Origin: Molanna angustata
Lineage: Eukaryota > Arthropoda > Insecta > Trichoptera > Molannidae
Length of the DNA stretch: 64,000 nt
Assembly (NCBI GenBank): GCA_963576475.1
Contig: OY754970.1
Span: 39,875,447 to 39,939,446 of the forward strand
Reading direction: 5' to 3'
The notes beneath the pieces were generated by a model. It did no database searches and was not told the origin of the DNA. It worked only from the letters and a program-made list of their open reading frames with translations. A program made the position numbers and the translations under genes. Positions 22,254 through 32,401 of the stretch are shown one piece after another; position 1 is the stretch's first letter; each line of letters begins with the position of its first letter.

Positions 22254-23125
22254 TTGCTTCCTATAGGTTGACGCACTTTGGCACACCAAAAAAACCTCAA
22301 TTTAAAAAAAAGTGAGGACACTATTTTCGACGTTTTCTTTACATATTAAATTTGTAATCGATACATTAAACATTTTTCTATTAAAATTTCATTAACGCTC
22401 GGCCGGTAACGCATAGCTTTGTTTACCTTGAATGAGATTTAAATTTGTTCAATTTTATCAAAATATCAAATTAATCAAACTAAAAACAGTCATCGGGAAT
22501 ACACAAATTCTGAAAGTTTCAGAGCTCTGGTCGGGGGAAGTTTGTATAAAATCAAAATTCCAGCACAGAAAGATAAGTGAAGTTAGAAAAAAGGGTGGAA
22601 AAAATACAAACGCTTCCTTGCCTGCTGTGTAGGTAAGTGGCGAATCAGTTACACGGGGAACAATTTGTTATGAAATTGATCGACATTTTTTTTTGTGTAT
22701 TTATTTTGAAGCCAGGCTTAATTGCTTAAATGGGCAGACCGTCACTGGTGTGTATGTTTATGTATGTTTAAATGGTCACACGTCCCATATCTAATTTGTC
22801 TCTCCACTTGTTGCAGGTTGGACGCATTATGTATGATCGCTTTCACGACATGACACCACCCATTCATTATTTACTTTGGTACTAGCACATATGTACGTAT
22901 AGAGAGCTGTGTGGTAACTGCACGCTGTCACACCAGGGGCGAGTTAGGCGTACAATAAAATGGTAACCTGCTTGGAATTACAAACTCACAAAGACTATAA
23001 AAAATTATATTTCACATTCAAAGAAAAACATGTAAAGTTTAGTCATTATTTTCTTTTCTTACTCGGGCAACTAATAAGTACTATGAAAAATTTAATATTA
23101 ATTTAACGCGCACCCAAAAACAAGT
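22254..23125. other. No gene seen
   Basis: AT-rich with a less AT-rich patch at 22730-22970. No open frame or family was recognised. Confidence 0.4.
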
Positions 23126-23129
23126 AACT

Positions 23130-23262
23130 AATGGGGTCTTATGATGCTTATTGTTTCACAGATCCAGTACGAAAACACAATTAAAAACTGTGTCTCCACT
23201 GGGAGTCGAACCTGGGATCTTTGACTCAGGAGTCAGAAAAAGTCATATGGTTCGAAGTCGGC
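23130..23262 (-). mobile_element. SINE family A, head fragment
   Basis: The minus strand reads tctgactcctgagtcaaaga, tcccaggttcgactcccagt, ggagacacagtt, matching the tRNA-like head of the SINE at 6130-6165, including the B-box ggttcgactcc, and continues into gtgaaacaataagcat. The body is missing. Confidence 0.7.
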
Positions 23263-23287
23263 TCGTTTCAAAAATATTTTTGCTGTG

Positions 23288-23585
23288 AAGCACCGGTTAA
23301 GAATAGTGCTTCCACTTTATTCAATTATCGTCGTTTTTGGGTGTCCCGTAAGAGCCGGGTAATCGAAAATACAACAGGCAACAATAACATCTCACATAGT
23401 TCAGCAATGAGGTTCACCACACATTTTGAATGCAGTGCCTTTTTAAGTGAGACGAGACTGGTGTCTGCATGTGTGGATACACGAACGTGTCGTGTTTGTT
23501 TTATAAAATTGTGCATACCCGCACACCTCTCGCTGGTTACCCAACATTGTGGGAAATGCCGTGTTGGTATGAATGAATTAAAATA
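23288..23585 (+). mobile_element. SINE-like repeat B, near complete
   Basis: Runs from caccggttaagaatagtgct through gcaatgaggttcaccac and tcgctggttacccaacattg to ggaaatgccgtgttggtatg. Copies with the same order lie at 36713-36860 and, inverted, at 57885-58133. The open frame across it is incidental. A polymerase III promoter was not clearly seen. Confidence 0.75.
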
Positions 23586-23802
23586 GACAAAAAAAGTGTA
23601 GGTATTATTGCAATTTTTCAAAAAACAAAAAAAATATTGAAATGTGGTTCTGCTGCAACATATTTTTTATTATTATTTTTTTTCAATAACATAACACATG
23701 CATATATAATATGATAAAATCAATACGTTTACAAAATAGTTTTAAAAATTATGAAAAAGTATATATTTATGAAGAGCAAAAGAATGGATATATTGTTATC
23801 AA

Positions 23803-23935
23803 ATGATGGGTCGGTGGTAGAGTGATTAGCGCGCTGGATTAGTATTCCAGAGGACACATGTTCGAATCTCGCCTCGACAGATTTCATCCACTCGGCAGGC
23901 CTATTACGGTTCTTTTATTGAGGCAATATACACAA
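23803..23935 (+). mobile_element. tRNA-derived SINE (family D)
   Basis: The head tcggtggtagagtgattagc (A-box), an anticodon-like stem ctgga/tccag and a B-box gttcgaatc form a tRNA-like fold. The T-stem does not pair well, so this is not a functional tRNA gene. Other copies lie at 25892-26010 and 57541-57668 (minus). Confidence 0.75.
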
Positions 23936-24102
23936 GTTAATACGCTACATGCGTTTCTTATAGCACATCGTTATTCTGTTTTCCGCAGACACTAGCCCGC
24001 GTAAACTTCCGCGCATTATGTCTAGAAAATTTTGGTCACAGTACGCCAATTACTTATAAATATATTTTTTATGTCAATAAAATTAATAGATTCACATTCA
24101 AA

Positions 24103-24785
24103 ACAAGTGGGTTGTGGCCAACGCTAAACTCCTCACAAACAAGTCACTCCATAAAGTATTCAAATTTTGTATGGAAAATTTTCAGCATTTTCATGAAATG
24201 AGTTTGTTCAATTATTTTTTTATATAAATATTTTATTATGAAAACATGATAACTCTTCAGTGCCATTTTATTTAAGTGGTGTGCTTTTTTACCAATTTGA
24301 AAATAAAAATGATATGAATTATTTTTGATTTAAATATTTTTTTTATGAAAATTTTATAAATTTTCAATAACATACTATGAATGTGATGTGCCTTTTTACC
24401 AATTTGAAAATAAAAATATCAAATTTTAAGTTTCCTGAGGTTGGGGTCACTTTCAAATATTTGACAGTTTAATAAATTGAGAAGCTCTATTCAGATATCC
24501 TTCAAGTCTTACCGAGTATTAGATATACATATTTACAAAATTTGAAAATAATCGAATGAGTACTTTAGTCTATAATCGAAAAAAAGGTAAGTTAGTAAAA
24601 TAAACCCGCCGTACATAGCACACTGCACATAGCACACACACAGATACATTGTGATGAAACTTTCAGAATACAATCTCAGCAGCATGATACTAGTTGATAA
24701 TTTGCATTAAAAAAATATCCTTAAAAATTGCGAAATCATAACTCTCCACTATATCCCCTTGAGTTAGTGGGGAGTAAAAAAGAAA
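24103..24785 (+). mobile_element. Repeat X copy 2, uninterrupted
   Basis: Begins acaagtgggttgtggccaac, contains an internal duplication of ttttaccaatttgaaaataa (24287 and 24393), and ends near cttgagttagtggggag. It is the reference copy for the interrupted copy at 9545-10625 and the partial copy at 60416-60690. Confidence 0.7.
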
Positions 24786-25535
24786 AACAGTAAAACACGA
24801 TGTTCATGCACATAATATGTATGAATGTAAGAGAAATATGTGCAATAAAATATAAATTTAATAATGAAGCATAAGGAAAATTAAAGAAAAAAGTCCCTTT
24901 CTGACAATCTTTGGCACTAGTGCCGGAGGTGTGTCACAACTGTAATGCTTGTTCTGTCAACCCAGCGCTAAAAGGATTTCGTCGAGTGTGTTTGATGTGA
25001 AAACTGGCGACTGGTTTTCATCACATCATAGCCTATCTGTCGTACCATTCATATCATTCAATGATATTTATTTCAATAAATTCATCCGGCTGTTCTGGTT
25101 TAATTAAATGCTTTCATCGGAATCATGGATCATGTTCTTTAAGGTTCATTGCATATGCATTCAATATTTTTTTTTCATCGGCTGCTGAATCTACAGCAGC
25201 AAACAAATATAACCTATGTACGTGTATGTATTTGTCAAAACAGATGGCGGGATTTTAATTACGTCTATTGAATCAATATTTCTTTGATATGTTGTGACTT
25301 CGTTATTGGAACGATTGTGATACTTTGCTGTTGGCAATACGAATTTTGTTTTTGCGCAGTTGGCAATCATACAAACTACACAATTACATATATTAGGTCA
25401 TTCAGGTATAAAAAATATAGTTAGGTCCACATTTAAAACGAATAAATATTATTTGTTGAGCGGGTTGGGTGCATATTTTGGGGAGACGGATGAAAATATC
25501 AAGTACCTATTGTGTACTAGATACTAGAGATGACA
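24786..25535. other. No gene seen
   Basis: AT-rich; a 65-codon open frame near 25061 has no recognisable features. No repeat was shared with the rest of the window. Confidence 0.4.
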
Positions 25536-26567
25536 CTAAGGGCCGGTCCGTTAGTTAGATTTCAGACCAAACAAACCGAAACTTGATACTAATGCTCTAT
25601 ATTTCGTCTTATAACTATCCGTTAGTTCAATTATAGTAAAATTATACCGATAGCCTTTGCTGACGGTCGGACCACCGATTAAGCGTTCGTTAATGATAAG
25701 TTATGGAAGGGTCTGAGTTTACCAGACTTGTTTTTTTATTTGGCGGTGCATTTTTAACGTTAAGAATATTTTGAAATATACTGTTTTATATTTTTTTGAT
25801 TTTTATATTGAATTGCTTTTTTTTCGGTAAAAAATGTCGTTCGACAGTGATTGAGTGTACTCTCTTTACAAAAGAAAACTATATAAAAATAAGTCGGTGG
25901 CAGAGCATCTAGCGCGCTGTATTAGTGATCCAGAGGACGCGGGTTCGAATATCGCCTCAACTGATTTAGTTCGCATATAGCACAAGCATTTATGCTTAAT
26001 TTTTGGAAATAATTTAAAACTTTATGCAAACGTAGGTACTTCTTGCAATTGCATATTCATTTATTTTTTTAATATTCATTTATTTTTTTAATAAAAAAAA
26101 ATAATATAAAAAAACAATATTCAGTGTCATCAATGTCATGTTGAAATAAAATTATTTGTACACTTTTGGTCGTCGATATTGCTTGAAATCATCAGACAAA
26201 CTTGTAATGAAATTCGTTTTGGTTATTCAAAATCACTGTCGGACGACATTTTTTACCGAAAAAAAAGTAATTCAATATAAAAATCCAAAAAATATAAAAC
26301 AGTACCTTTATTTCAAAATATTCTTACCTAATATTATAAATGTACCGCAACATAAAAAAAACAAGTGTGGTAAAACTCAATCCTTCCATAACTTATCGTT
26401 AATGAACGCTTAATCGGTGGTCCGACCGTCGGTAAAGGCTATCGGTAAAATTTTACTAAAATTTAACTAACGGATTGTTATAAGACGAAATATAGAGCAT
26501 TTGTATCAAGTTTCGGTTTGTTTGGTCTGATATCTAACTAACGGACGTTTATAAGACCGGCACTTAG
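25536..26567. mobile_element. 1.03-kb fold-back MITE with about 300-bp terminal inverted repeats
   Basis: Left arm 25536-25850 (ctaagggccggt, ccgttagttagat, gtttggtctg complement, ggtcggaccaccgattaagc) is answered in reverse by 26233-26567. The arms are about 85-90% alike by eye. The interior holds a family D SINE. No transposase is encoded. Confidence 0.85.
25892..26010 (+). mobile_element. tRNA-derived SINE (family D) inside the fold-back MITE
   Basis: gtcggtggcagagcatctag, gcgcgctg, gacgcgggttcgaatatcgc show A- and B-boxes; the 3' part ends with caagcatttatgcttaattt, which recurs at 57541 and 53990. Its position between the MITE arms shows it inserted later. Confidence 0.75.
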
Positions 26568-26644
26568 GAACATCCATCCGTTAGTAAAACGTAAACATTC
26601 TAACGAATACTTGGTCTTTCGTTTGTAAAACCGTCCCTAAACAA

Positions 26645-26725
26645 ACTGTTACGCTGTAGCATAGTGATAGGTTAGATTTCTGTGCAGGAGTCTTGGGTTT
26701 GACATCAGAGAAAACAAATATTTAA
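26645..26725 (+). mobile_element. Degenerate SINE-A-like head
   Basis: agtgataggttagatttctg then caggagtcttgggtttgaca resembles the A- to B-box span of family A, with a damaged B-box. Confidence 0.45.
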
Positions 26726-27565
26726 ATTGTTATTTTTCCTGCAGTTCTTGTTTCTGAAAATACAAGTCGGTGAAAAGATTTTGGAAATGAATATTCCATT
26801 TGCTAAGCCTTTGTGGCCTGACACTAAAAATAAATCTCTGAACATACATAAAAAAAAGTTCACGTCGAATCGATAGTATCCTTCGTATTTGGAAGTCGGT
26901 TTAAAAATAATCATCATTCTAAAATGTTAAAATTTTTCACTTGTCTACGTGGTAGGAAACTCAGGTGTTTCGTTAAGTAATAATGAGTTAAATTCTGTGT
27001 TAATGGTTCAACAATTTTCCAAGTGTAATGACAAGATCCTCTAGTTTTTAAATAAAACTTTGTGCTTATAAAGGATTGTTGTTTTTGGATAGATGGAAAC
27101 CTTGATGGAGGCTAAAACGGGACAACTTTCTTATCTAAATCTTCTTAAAGTTTATAGATAAAACCAGGTGAATATTGTTTTCAACAAAAATGTTCCAATT
27201 GTTGAATTTCATTGAAGCAAAACATAATTGTTTTAAAACTCATTATCTGATACTTTGAACATTTTATTACTTAAAAATGAAATGTTAAATTTTTAATTTC
27301 TAATATTGATATGATCTTGTGGAAGACCAGGGGGGGGGGCAAGTCCGGTCAAACAGCGATTTGAAAACCCTCGGTTTAGATTCGATTTTAGACTCGGTTC
27401 GATTTTTTAATTTTTTTTTATATAGAATACTATTGCTACATAGGTTTATAACGTGGGTTACAACCATGATATGAATTACCATGGAACGGGACTTGCCTTA
27501 CTGGTGTATCAAAGTAACACTTCAAGTATTAGGAGTTTGTTGATTCATTCATGGAATATGGAATA
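26726..27565. other. No gene seen
   Basis: AT-rich with a nine-G run at about 27331. No coding exon or element was recognised. Confidence 0.4.
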
Positions 27566-27569
27566 AGGT

Positions 27570-27955
27570 ATTCAAGAGAATGTGGTGCTGGAGGCGTATG
27601 TTGCGCATCCCATGGACAGCCAGAAGAACAAATGTGTCAATTCTAGACGAGCTAAATATCGAGGATCGTCTATCGACGATATGTTACAGACGTATCCTTT
27701 AATTATTTGGACACATTGCCAGAAGGGAACCAGACTGCCTCGAGAAGCTTGTTGTGATGGGCAGCGTGGAGGGACGGAGATTTCGTGGTCAGTCACCGAC
27801 CAGATGGAGCGATTTGGTTAAGTCCACAATGAGGTCTTCGGTGACTGGTGCTCTGCGTTCAGCCCAAAACAGATTGGCATGAAGGCGGGCCATACATGTG
27901 GCGACAGACTACGGCCGCTATCCTCAGTCATGAGGAAAAGGACGAATAGGTGTGC
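27570..27955 (+). pseudogene. RTE-like LINE C-terminal fragment
   Basis: The frame reads CWRRMLRIPWTARRTNVSIL, DELNIEDRLSTICYRRIL, a TAA at about 27698, then FGHIARREPDCLEKLVVMG and GRRFRGQSPTRWSDLVKSTM. This is the conserved C-terminal end of an endonuclease-reverse transcriptase LINE. A TGA at about 27880 is the second nonsense codon. It abuts the truncated gypsy pol at about 27957. Confidence 0.85.
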
Positions 27956-27957
27956 AC

Positions 27958-28508
27958 AAATATGTGCATAAACATATCTAATTGAATTGGGTTTAATCTT
28001 CTGACTTTGGACGTAACTGGTGGTCCTCTCGTTTCAATATGGTGAGTCACATTATGTTTGGCTTGTTTATGGTTTAAGTCTGCCCTCGTTAAACTTGGAT
28101 ATTTTCTCAAAATTTTTGGAATTTTCCGTCTGCCTGAATTGTTGCTATGTTAGTTATGTCAGTTTTATATATAAATCCTCTCGAAGATAATCCAGTTGCT
28201 TTGTCGATAATAGCTTTCCTTTTTAAATCTACCATAATGTCATAATTTGTTAAAAAATCAGCTCCAATTATTGGTTTAGTGACGTCAGCAATAATAAATT
28301 TCCACTTATGATTTCTTCTCAATCCGAGATTTAGGTTAATAATTTTGTGCCCGTATGTTGGTATAACTATTCCGTTTGCTGCATAAATTGTAGTAATGTC
28401 ACTGTCTATAGAAATTGTGGATTTGTCATTTTTGTAGTATCGTGGGATTATTGACACATCACTTCCGGTGTCAATTAGGTATCTGGTTCCACTGGCTTGA
28501 TCTGGCAC
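27958..28508 (-). pseudogene. Gypsy-like pol: protease and start of reverse transcriptase
   Basis: The frame 28508-28107 encodes a retropepsin: LIDTGSDVSIIP near residue 11-22 and the second motif IIGADFL near 83. A frameshift at about 28107 then leads into codons for YPSLTRADLNHKQAKHNVTH and the following proline-rich link, which is the linker before the reverse transcriptase palm in Ty3/gypsy polyproteins. Homology stops at about 27958, where a LINE fragment begins, so RT, RNase H and integrase are lost. It is the continuation of the gag at 32401-31594. Confidence 0.8.
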
Positions 28509-28530
28509 GAAGAGACGATTTTGTGCCGAT

Positions 28531-28561
28531 TGTTATTATTATTATAATTTGCATTATTATA
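28531..28561. repeat. Target site duplication of RTE LINE, left copy
   Basis: These 31 bp match 31594-31624 with two mismatches and bracket the LINE exactly. The duplicated sequence is the asparagine-rich (aat-repeat) part of the gypsy gag. Confidence 0.85.
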
Positions 28562-28578
28562 CTTATTGTGTAGCTCAT

Positions 28579-31350
28579 ATGGATAGGGCGTCGCCGCAAA
28601 ACGACGCGCAGACACATCGCCCTACATCTGCGAACAGTGGGCTAGAGCTACCGAGTCAAGGACGGGCTCGGCCAAAGACGCTAGTCCAACAATGTAATCT
28701 TAGGCTCCGCTTCGCCACGTTAAATGTAGGAACACTAACTGGGAGAGCGAGAGAGATCGCATGCCTGCTAAAGAGAAGAAAGATTGACTTTGCCTGCCTA
28801 CAGGAGACACGATGGACTGGCTCAAAGGCACGGAACATCGGTGAAGGGTATAAATTGATGTATTCGGGCTCCAAAAATGGAAGAAATGGCGTGGCTATTG
28901 TGGTTAGTCAGGAACACCTCGGAAATATCATAGAAACAAAACGCACATCTGATAGGTTTATGTACATGAAAATAATTATACAAGGAGAAATCGTTAATAT
29001 AATATCTGCGTATGCTCCCCAAATTGGGTGTTCCGACGATGAAAAAGAGGCGTTCTGGACCTCCATTGAGGCAACCTTACAAGAAATTCCACCTAAAGAA
29101 ACCATAATCCTGGGAGGAGACCTAAATGGCCACATCGGAAATGCTGACCCCAATTTCACTAGAGTTCATGGAGGACATGGTTTTGGCACACAAAACGAAG
29201 CCGGAAAAATAATCTTAACTACTACATTGGCTTTCGATCTAGCCATTGTAAACACGTTCTTCAAAAAGAGGCCCGAACACTTGATAACTTTCAAGAGCGG
29301 AAACACCACATCGCAAATCGATTTCCTCATGACAAACCGGTCAAAGATTGGAAGAGTGAAGAACTGCAAGGTGATCCCGGGTGAATGTGTTGCACCTCAA
29401 CACCGCATAGTTGTCATGGATATGATTTTTAAAAGTGTAGGTAAGCCTAAAGCAATTAAAAGCCCCGAAATAATAAAATGGTGGCTGCTTAAAAACACAA
29501 AGGCTGAAGAATTTAGACAGAAACTGATGAATGTTGGGGTAGATACGACACAAGATGTAGACACAATATGGAGCCACCTGCAGAAATCTATCATAATGAC
29601 GGCAAACGATGTTCTTGGGCGAACGAAAGGAAATAGAGTGACACATAGGGAGACCTGGTGGTGGAGTGACACGGTGCAACAGGCTCTCTCAAAAAAGAAA
29701 GAAGCATTTAAGACATGGCAGGCCTCAAGAACGGACCAAGATAAAACAGCGTATAAAACAGAAAAGAAAAACGCTAAACATACAGTGGCCAAAGAGAAAG
29801 CCAATGCCACTCGGGTACTCTATGAGAAGCTTGATACTAGAGAGGGACAAAAAGAAATCTACAAGATCGCTAAATTACGAAACCGTGACAACAGTGATCC
29901 GGCAATATGTAGAGTCGTAAAAGGGGAAAACGGAGAACTGTTATATAGCAACGAAAGCATTATCTCCCAATGGCACAAATACTATGACACTCTTCTTAAC
30001 ACCAATAATTCACACTTGCAACTTTCAAATATGCCCATGAATCTCGGACTTGTTTCACAGATAGACCAACAGGAAGTGAAAAAAGCAATCCAAAAGATGG
30101 CAAACAAGAAAGCTATTGGACCCGATGGTATTCCCATCGAGGCGTGGAAGAGCCTGGGAGACAGAGCTGTTGAGCTGCTCACAAAATTTTTCAACAGGAT
30201 GCTGGAGACCTATAAAATACCGGATGCCTGGAGACTGAGTACAATAGTGCCGCTCTATAAGGGAAAAGGTAGTAAGTATCAATGTAATAACTACCGTGGA
30301 ATAAAATTAATGTGCCATACTATGAAGTTATATGAAAGAGTGATCGATAGTCGACTTAGGTCGGAATGTTCTCTATCAAAAAATCACTATGGATTCAGAC
30401 CTGGCATTTCCACAACTGACCCAATGTTTGCCCTAAATACGATAGCCGAAGAATATCGGGAAAAGAAAAGCCCATTATACATTGCTTTCTTGGACATGGA
30501 AAAGGCATTCGATAAAGTGCCAAGAGAGGTGATATGGTGGAGTCTCCGGAAAATAAATATACCTGAGAAGTATATCACTGTGATCATTGATATGTACGCA
30601 CAAGTGAAGGCTGAAATAAGAACCCCAGCAGGAACCACTAGACCAATCGCAGTTACAGAGGGGGTACACCAGGGATCCGCACTTAGCCCATTCCTATTCT
30701 GTCTGGTGCTGGACGCGCTAACGGAGGATGCGCAAATGCAGTCACTATGGACTTTCATATACGCTGACGACATAGCAATCTGCACCGAAGACAAGGACTC
30801 TCTACAGCGAGCCCTTCTGGCGTGGAAACACCAGTTACAGAAAGGAGGCCTGGTGCTGAGTGTGAGCAAAACACAGTTTATGGCTTGCAATGTTCCCCAA
30901 ACAGACACTGACCCGATTACAATTGATGGACAGCAAGTCACAAGATGTGATAAATACAAGTATCTTGGGAACATGATACATGAGTCAGGAAGCCTGGAAA
31001 CTAACATTCAGCACCGTATTGCCGCAGCCTGGCTTAAATGGAGAGAAGTGACTGGAGTAATCTGTGACAAGCGAATGCCAGTGAAGATGAAAGGCCATGT
31101 ATACAAGACAATGATCAGACCAGTGTTGACATATGGTAGTGAGACCTGGACCGTCACTCAAAGACAAGTTCAGTCAGTGCAAACAGCCGAGATGAAGATG
31201 CTTAGGTGGATGTGCGGCGTCACGAGAAGAGATAAAATACGTAATGAATATATAAGAGGTAGCCTGGGTGTACGCGATGTATCCGATAAGCTGATGGAGA
31301 ATAGGCTGAGGTGGTTCGGGCATATCCTTAGGAAACACTGCACTGAATAA
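28579..31350 (+). CDS. Endonuclease-reverse transcriptase (RTE-like LINE), C-terminus cut by a stop
   Basis: Residues below are numbered from the frame opening at 28549; the first ATG (28579) is residue 11. The N-terminus holds an apurinic-like endonuclease: N59 in LNVGT, E86 in QETRW, D191/N193 in GGDLNGH, D258 in SQIDF, H285 in APQHR. The reverse transcriptase follows: GPDGIP at 524, FLDMEKAFDKVP near 648, VHQGSALSPF near 707, and the catalytic YADD at 738-741. The protein nicks target DNA and copies its own RNA from the nick. The frame stops at TAA 31348-31350, but the same frame resumes at 31351 with PPEYIG and runs to a TAA at 31552 through RGRPKKRW, the usual end of the family. The stop lies in a probable 18-bp templated insertion. 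All catalytic residues seen are intact. Confidence 0.9.
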   Translation: MDRASPQNDAQTHRPTSANSGLELPSQGRARPKTLVQQCNLRLRFATLNVGTLTGRAREIACLLKRRKIDFACLQETRWTGSKARNIGEGYKLMYSGSKNGRNGVAIVVSQEHLGNIIETKRTSDRFMYMKIIIQGEIVNIISAYAPQIGCSDDEKEAFWTSIEATLQEIPPKETIILGGDLNGHIGNADPNFTRVHGGHGFGTQNEAGKIILTTTLAFDLAIVNTFFKKRPEHLITFKSGNTTSQIDFLMTNRSKIGRVKNCKVIPGECVAPQHRIVVMDMIFKSVGKPKAIKSPEIIKWWLLKNTKAEEFRQKLMNVGVDTTQDVDTIWSHLQKSIIMTANDVLGRTKGNRVTHRETWWWSDTVQQALSKKKEAFKTWQASRTDQDKTAYKTEKKNAKHTVAKEKANATRVLYEKLDTREGQKEIYKIAKLRNRDNSDPAICRVVKGENGELLYSNESIISQWHKYYDTLLNTNNSHLQLSNMPMNLGLVSQIDQQEVKKAIQKMANKKAIGPDGIPIEAWKSLGDRAVELLTKFFNRMLETYKIPDAWRLSTIVPLYKGKGSKYQCNNYRGIKLMCHTMKLYERVIDSRLRSECSLSKNHYGFRPGISTTDPMFALNTIAEEYREKKSPLYIAFLDMEKAFDKVPREVIWWSLRKINIPEKYITVIIDMYAQVKAEIRTPAGTTRPIAVTEGVHQGSALSPFLFCLVLDALTEDAQMQSLWTFIYADDIAICTEDKDSLQRALLAWKHQLQKGGLVLSVSKTQFMACNVPQTDTDPITIDGQQVTRCDKYKYLGNMIHESGSLETNIQHRIAAAWLKWREVTGVICDKRMPVKMKGHVYKTMIRPVLTYGSETWTVTQRQVQSVQTAEMKMLRWMCGVTRRDKIRNEYIRGSLGVRDVSDKLMENRLRWFGHILRKHCTE

Positions 31351-31554
31351 CCGCCAGAATATATAGGAAACACTGCACTGGACCATCGAGTGTCTGGCAA
31401 AAGATCCAGAGGGCGTCCCAAAAAACGATGGAAAGACCTGGTAGCTGAGAACATGCAGGAATGTGATGTCTCTGAGGACGATGCTCAGGATAGGGCGAAG
31501 TGGAGGAGCGCAGTGAGGAGAGCTGACCCCACCACCATGTGGGATACAAGCTAA
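31351..31554 (+). pseudogene. Severed C-terminal 67 codons of the RTE-like LINE
   Basis: It continues the frame of the preceding ORF directly after its TAA. It contains HRVSGKRSRGRPKKRWKDLV and ends DPTTMWDTS then TAA. The conserved basic RGRP..RW motif shows that this is the natural C-terminus, so the stop at 31348 is secondary. Confidence 0.8.
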
Positions 31555-31593
31555 GGAAGAGAGAGAGATTATACTTATTATTATGATGATAAT

Positions 31594-32401
31594 TGTTATT
31601 ATTAATATGATTTGCATTATTATAACGATTTCTGCTATTTGACCTTGATCGTGAGCGCTGTCTCCATTGATTTGTATGTTGCGATCTTGATTGTCGAAGT
31701 TCAATCTCCATATGTCTAATTTTGTCATATAATGTCTCTATTTGTTGCTGGAGTTTTAATGTATAATCTTGATTCTCATGGAAGTGTCTTGATGTGGATG
31801 TAGATGAAGTTGATGGAAGGTTAATCTGTTGTACTTCGCTTCTATCGTTAATCTCAGTGATTCGATCTGCTGTTTGGGCAAGCACCATGATGTCATCTGT
31901 ATTTATCACAGAAATTATCTCCTGTATCCTATGAGGTAACCTCTCGATCCATAATCTTTTAATTAATATGCTGTTATTAAGACTAGGTCCAGCTAGACTC
32001 TGCATCTTTCTGAGCAATTCCGAAGGTAACCGGTCTCCAAGTTGAAGTCCATGTAGTAACTGTGTCAAACGTTTTTCTTCAGATTGCTGTAATCTGCTCA
32101 GTAGGGTTGCCTTCAAGTGTTTATATTTGTCAGTAGCTGGTGGGAATTGTATTATATCGACGACAGTCGACATCGTTTCCGGATCCAGTACTCCCAGTAC
32201 ATGATTGTATTTTGATTCGTCTCGAGTTATTCTTGCTGTTGCGAATTGAGCTTCTATTGTTACAAACCACAATCTTATATTTCCCTTCCATATGTTGGGT
32301 ATTTTGATATTTGTTGCGCAGATGTCGCTTCCTTGTTCCTCAGTTTTTTGTAGATATATCGGTTGATCCATAGAGTCCATGATGTTCTTCTCAATTGACA
32401 T
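31594..32401 (-). pseudogene. Gypsy-like gag, interrupted by LINE
   Basis: ATG at 32401. The frame shows a Gag capsid region with IWKGNIRLWFVTIEAQF near 40-55, a leucine-rich middle (RLTQLLHGLQLGDRLPSELL near 140) and LWIERLPHRIQEI near 167, then an Arg/Ser/Asn-rich end (RSRSRSNSRNRYNN). This layout is typical of Ty3/gypsy Gag that forms the particle around element RNA. The zinc-knuckle segment expected before protease was not found, and protease lies in a different frame across the insertion. No LTR or primer-binding site was recognised upstream. The gag frame continues artificially into the LINE sequence to 31328. Confidence 0.8.

Larger units (their letters stand above)
28562..31593 (+). 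mobile_element. RTE-like non-LTR retrotransposon, near full length
   Basis: About 3.03 kb, bounded by a 31-bp target duplication. The 5' UTR is only about 17 bp, the single ORF has endonuclease and reverse transcriptase, and the 3' UTR is about 40 bp ending in attattatgatgat repeats. These are RTE-clade traits (no ORF1, short 3' UTR, simple-repeat tail). It is inserted antisense in the gag of a gypsy-like element, so it is younger than that element. Confidence 0.9.

Noticed and set aside
23806..23880. A functional tRNA gene (Thr-like anticodon)
   Set aside because: The T-stem and acceptor do not pair properly, and the sequence continues into a body shared with two other copies, so it is a SINE head.
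28656..31167. Several minus-strand open frames of 60-206 codons over the RTE LINE
   Set aside because: Shadows of the plus-strand polymerase ORF; the aligned catalytic motifs are all on the plus strand.
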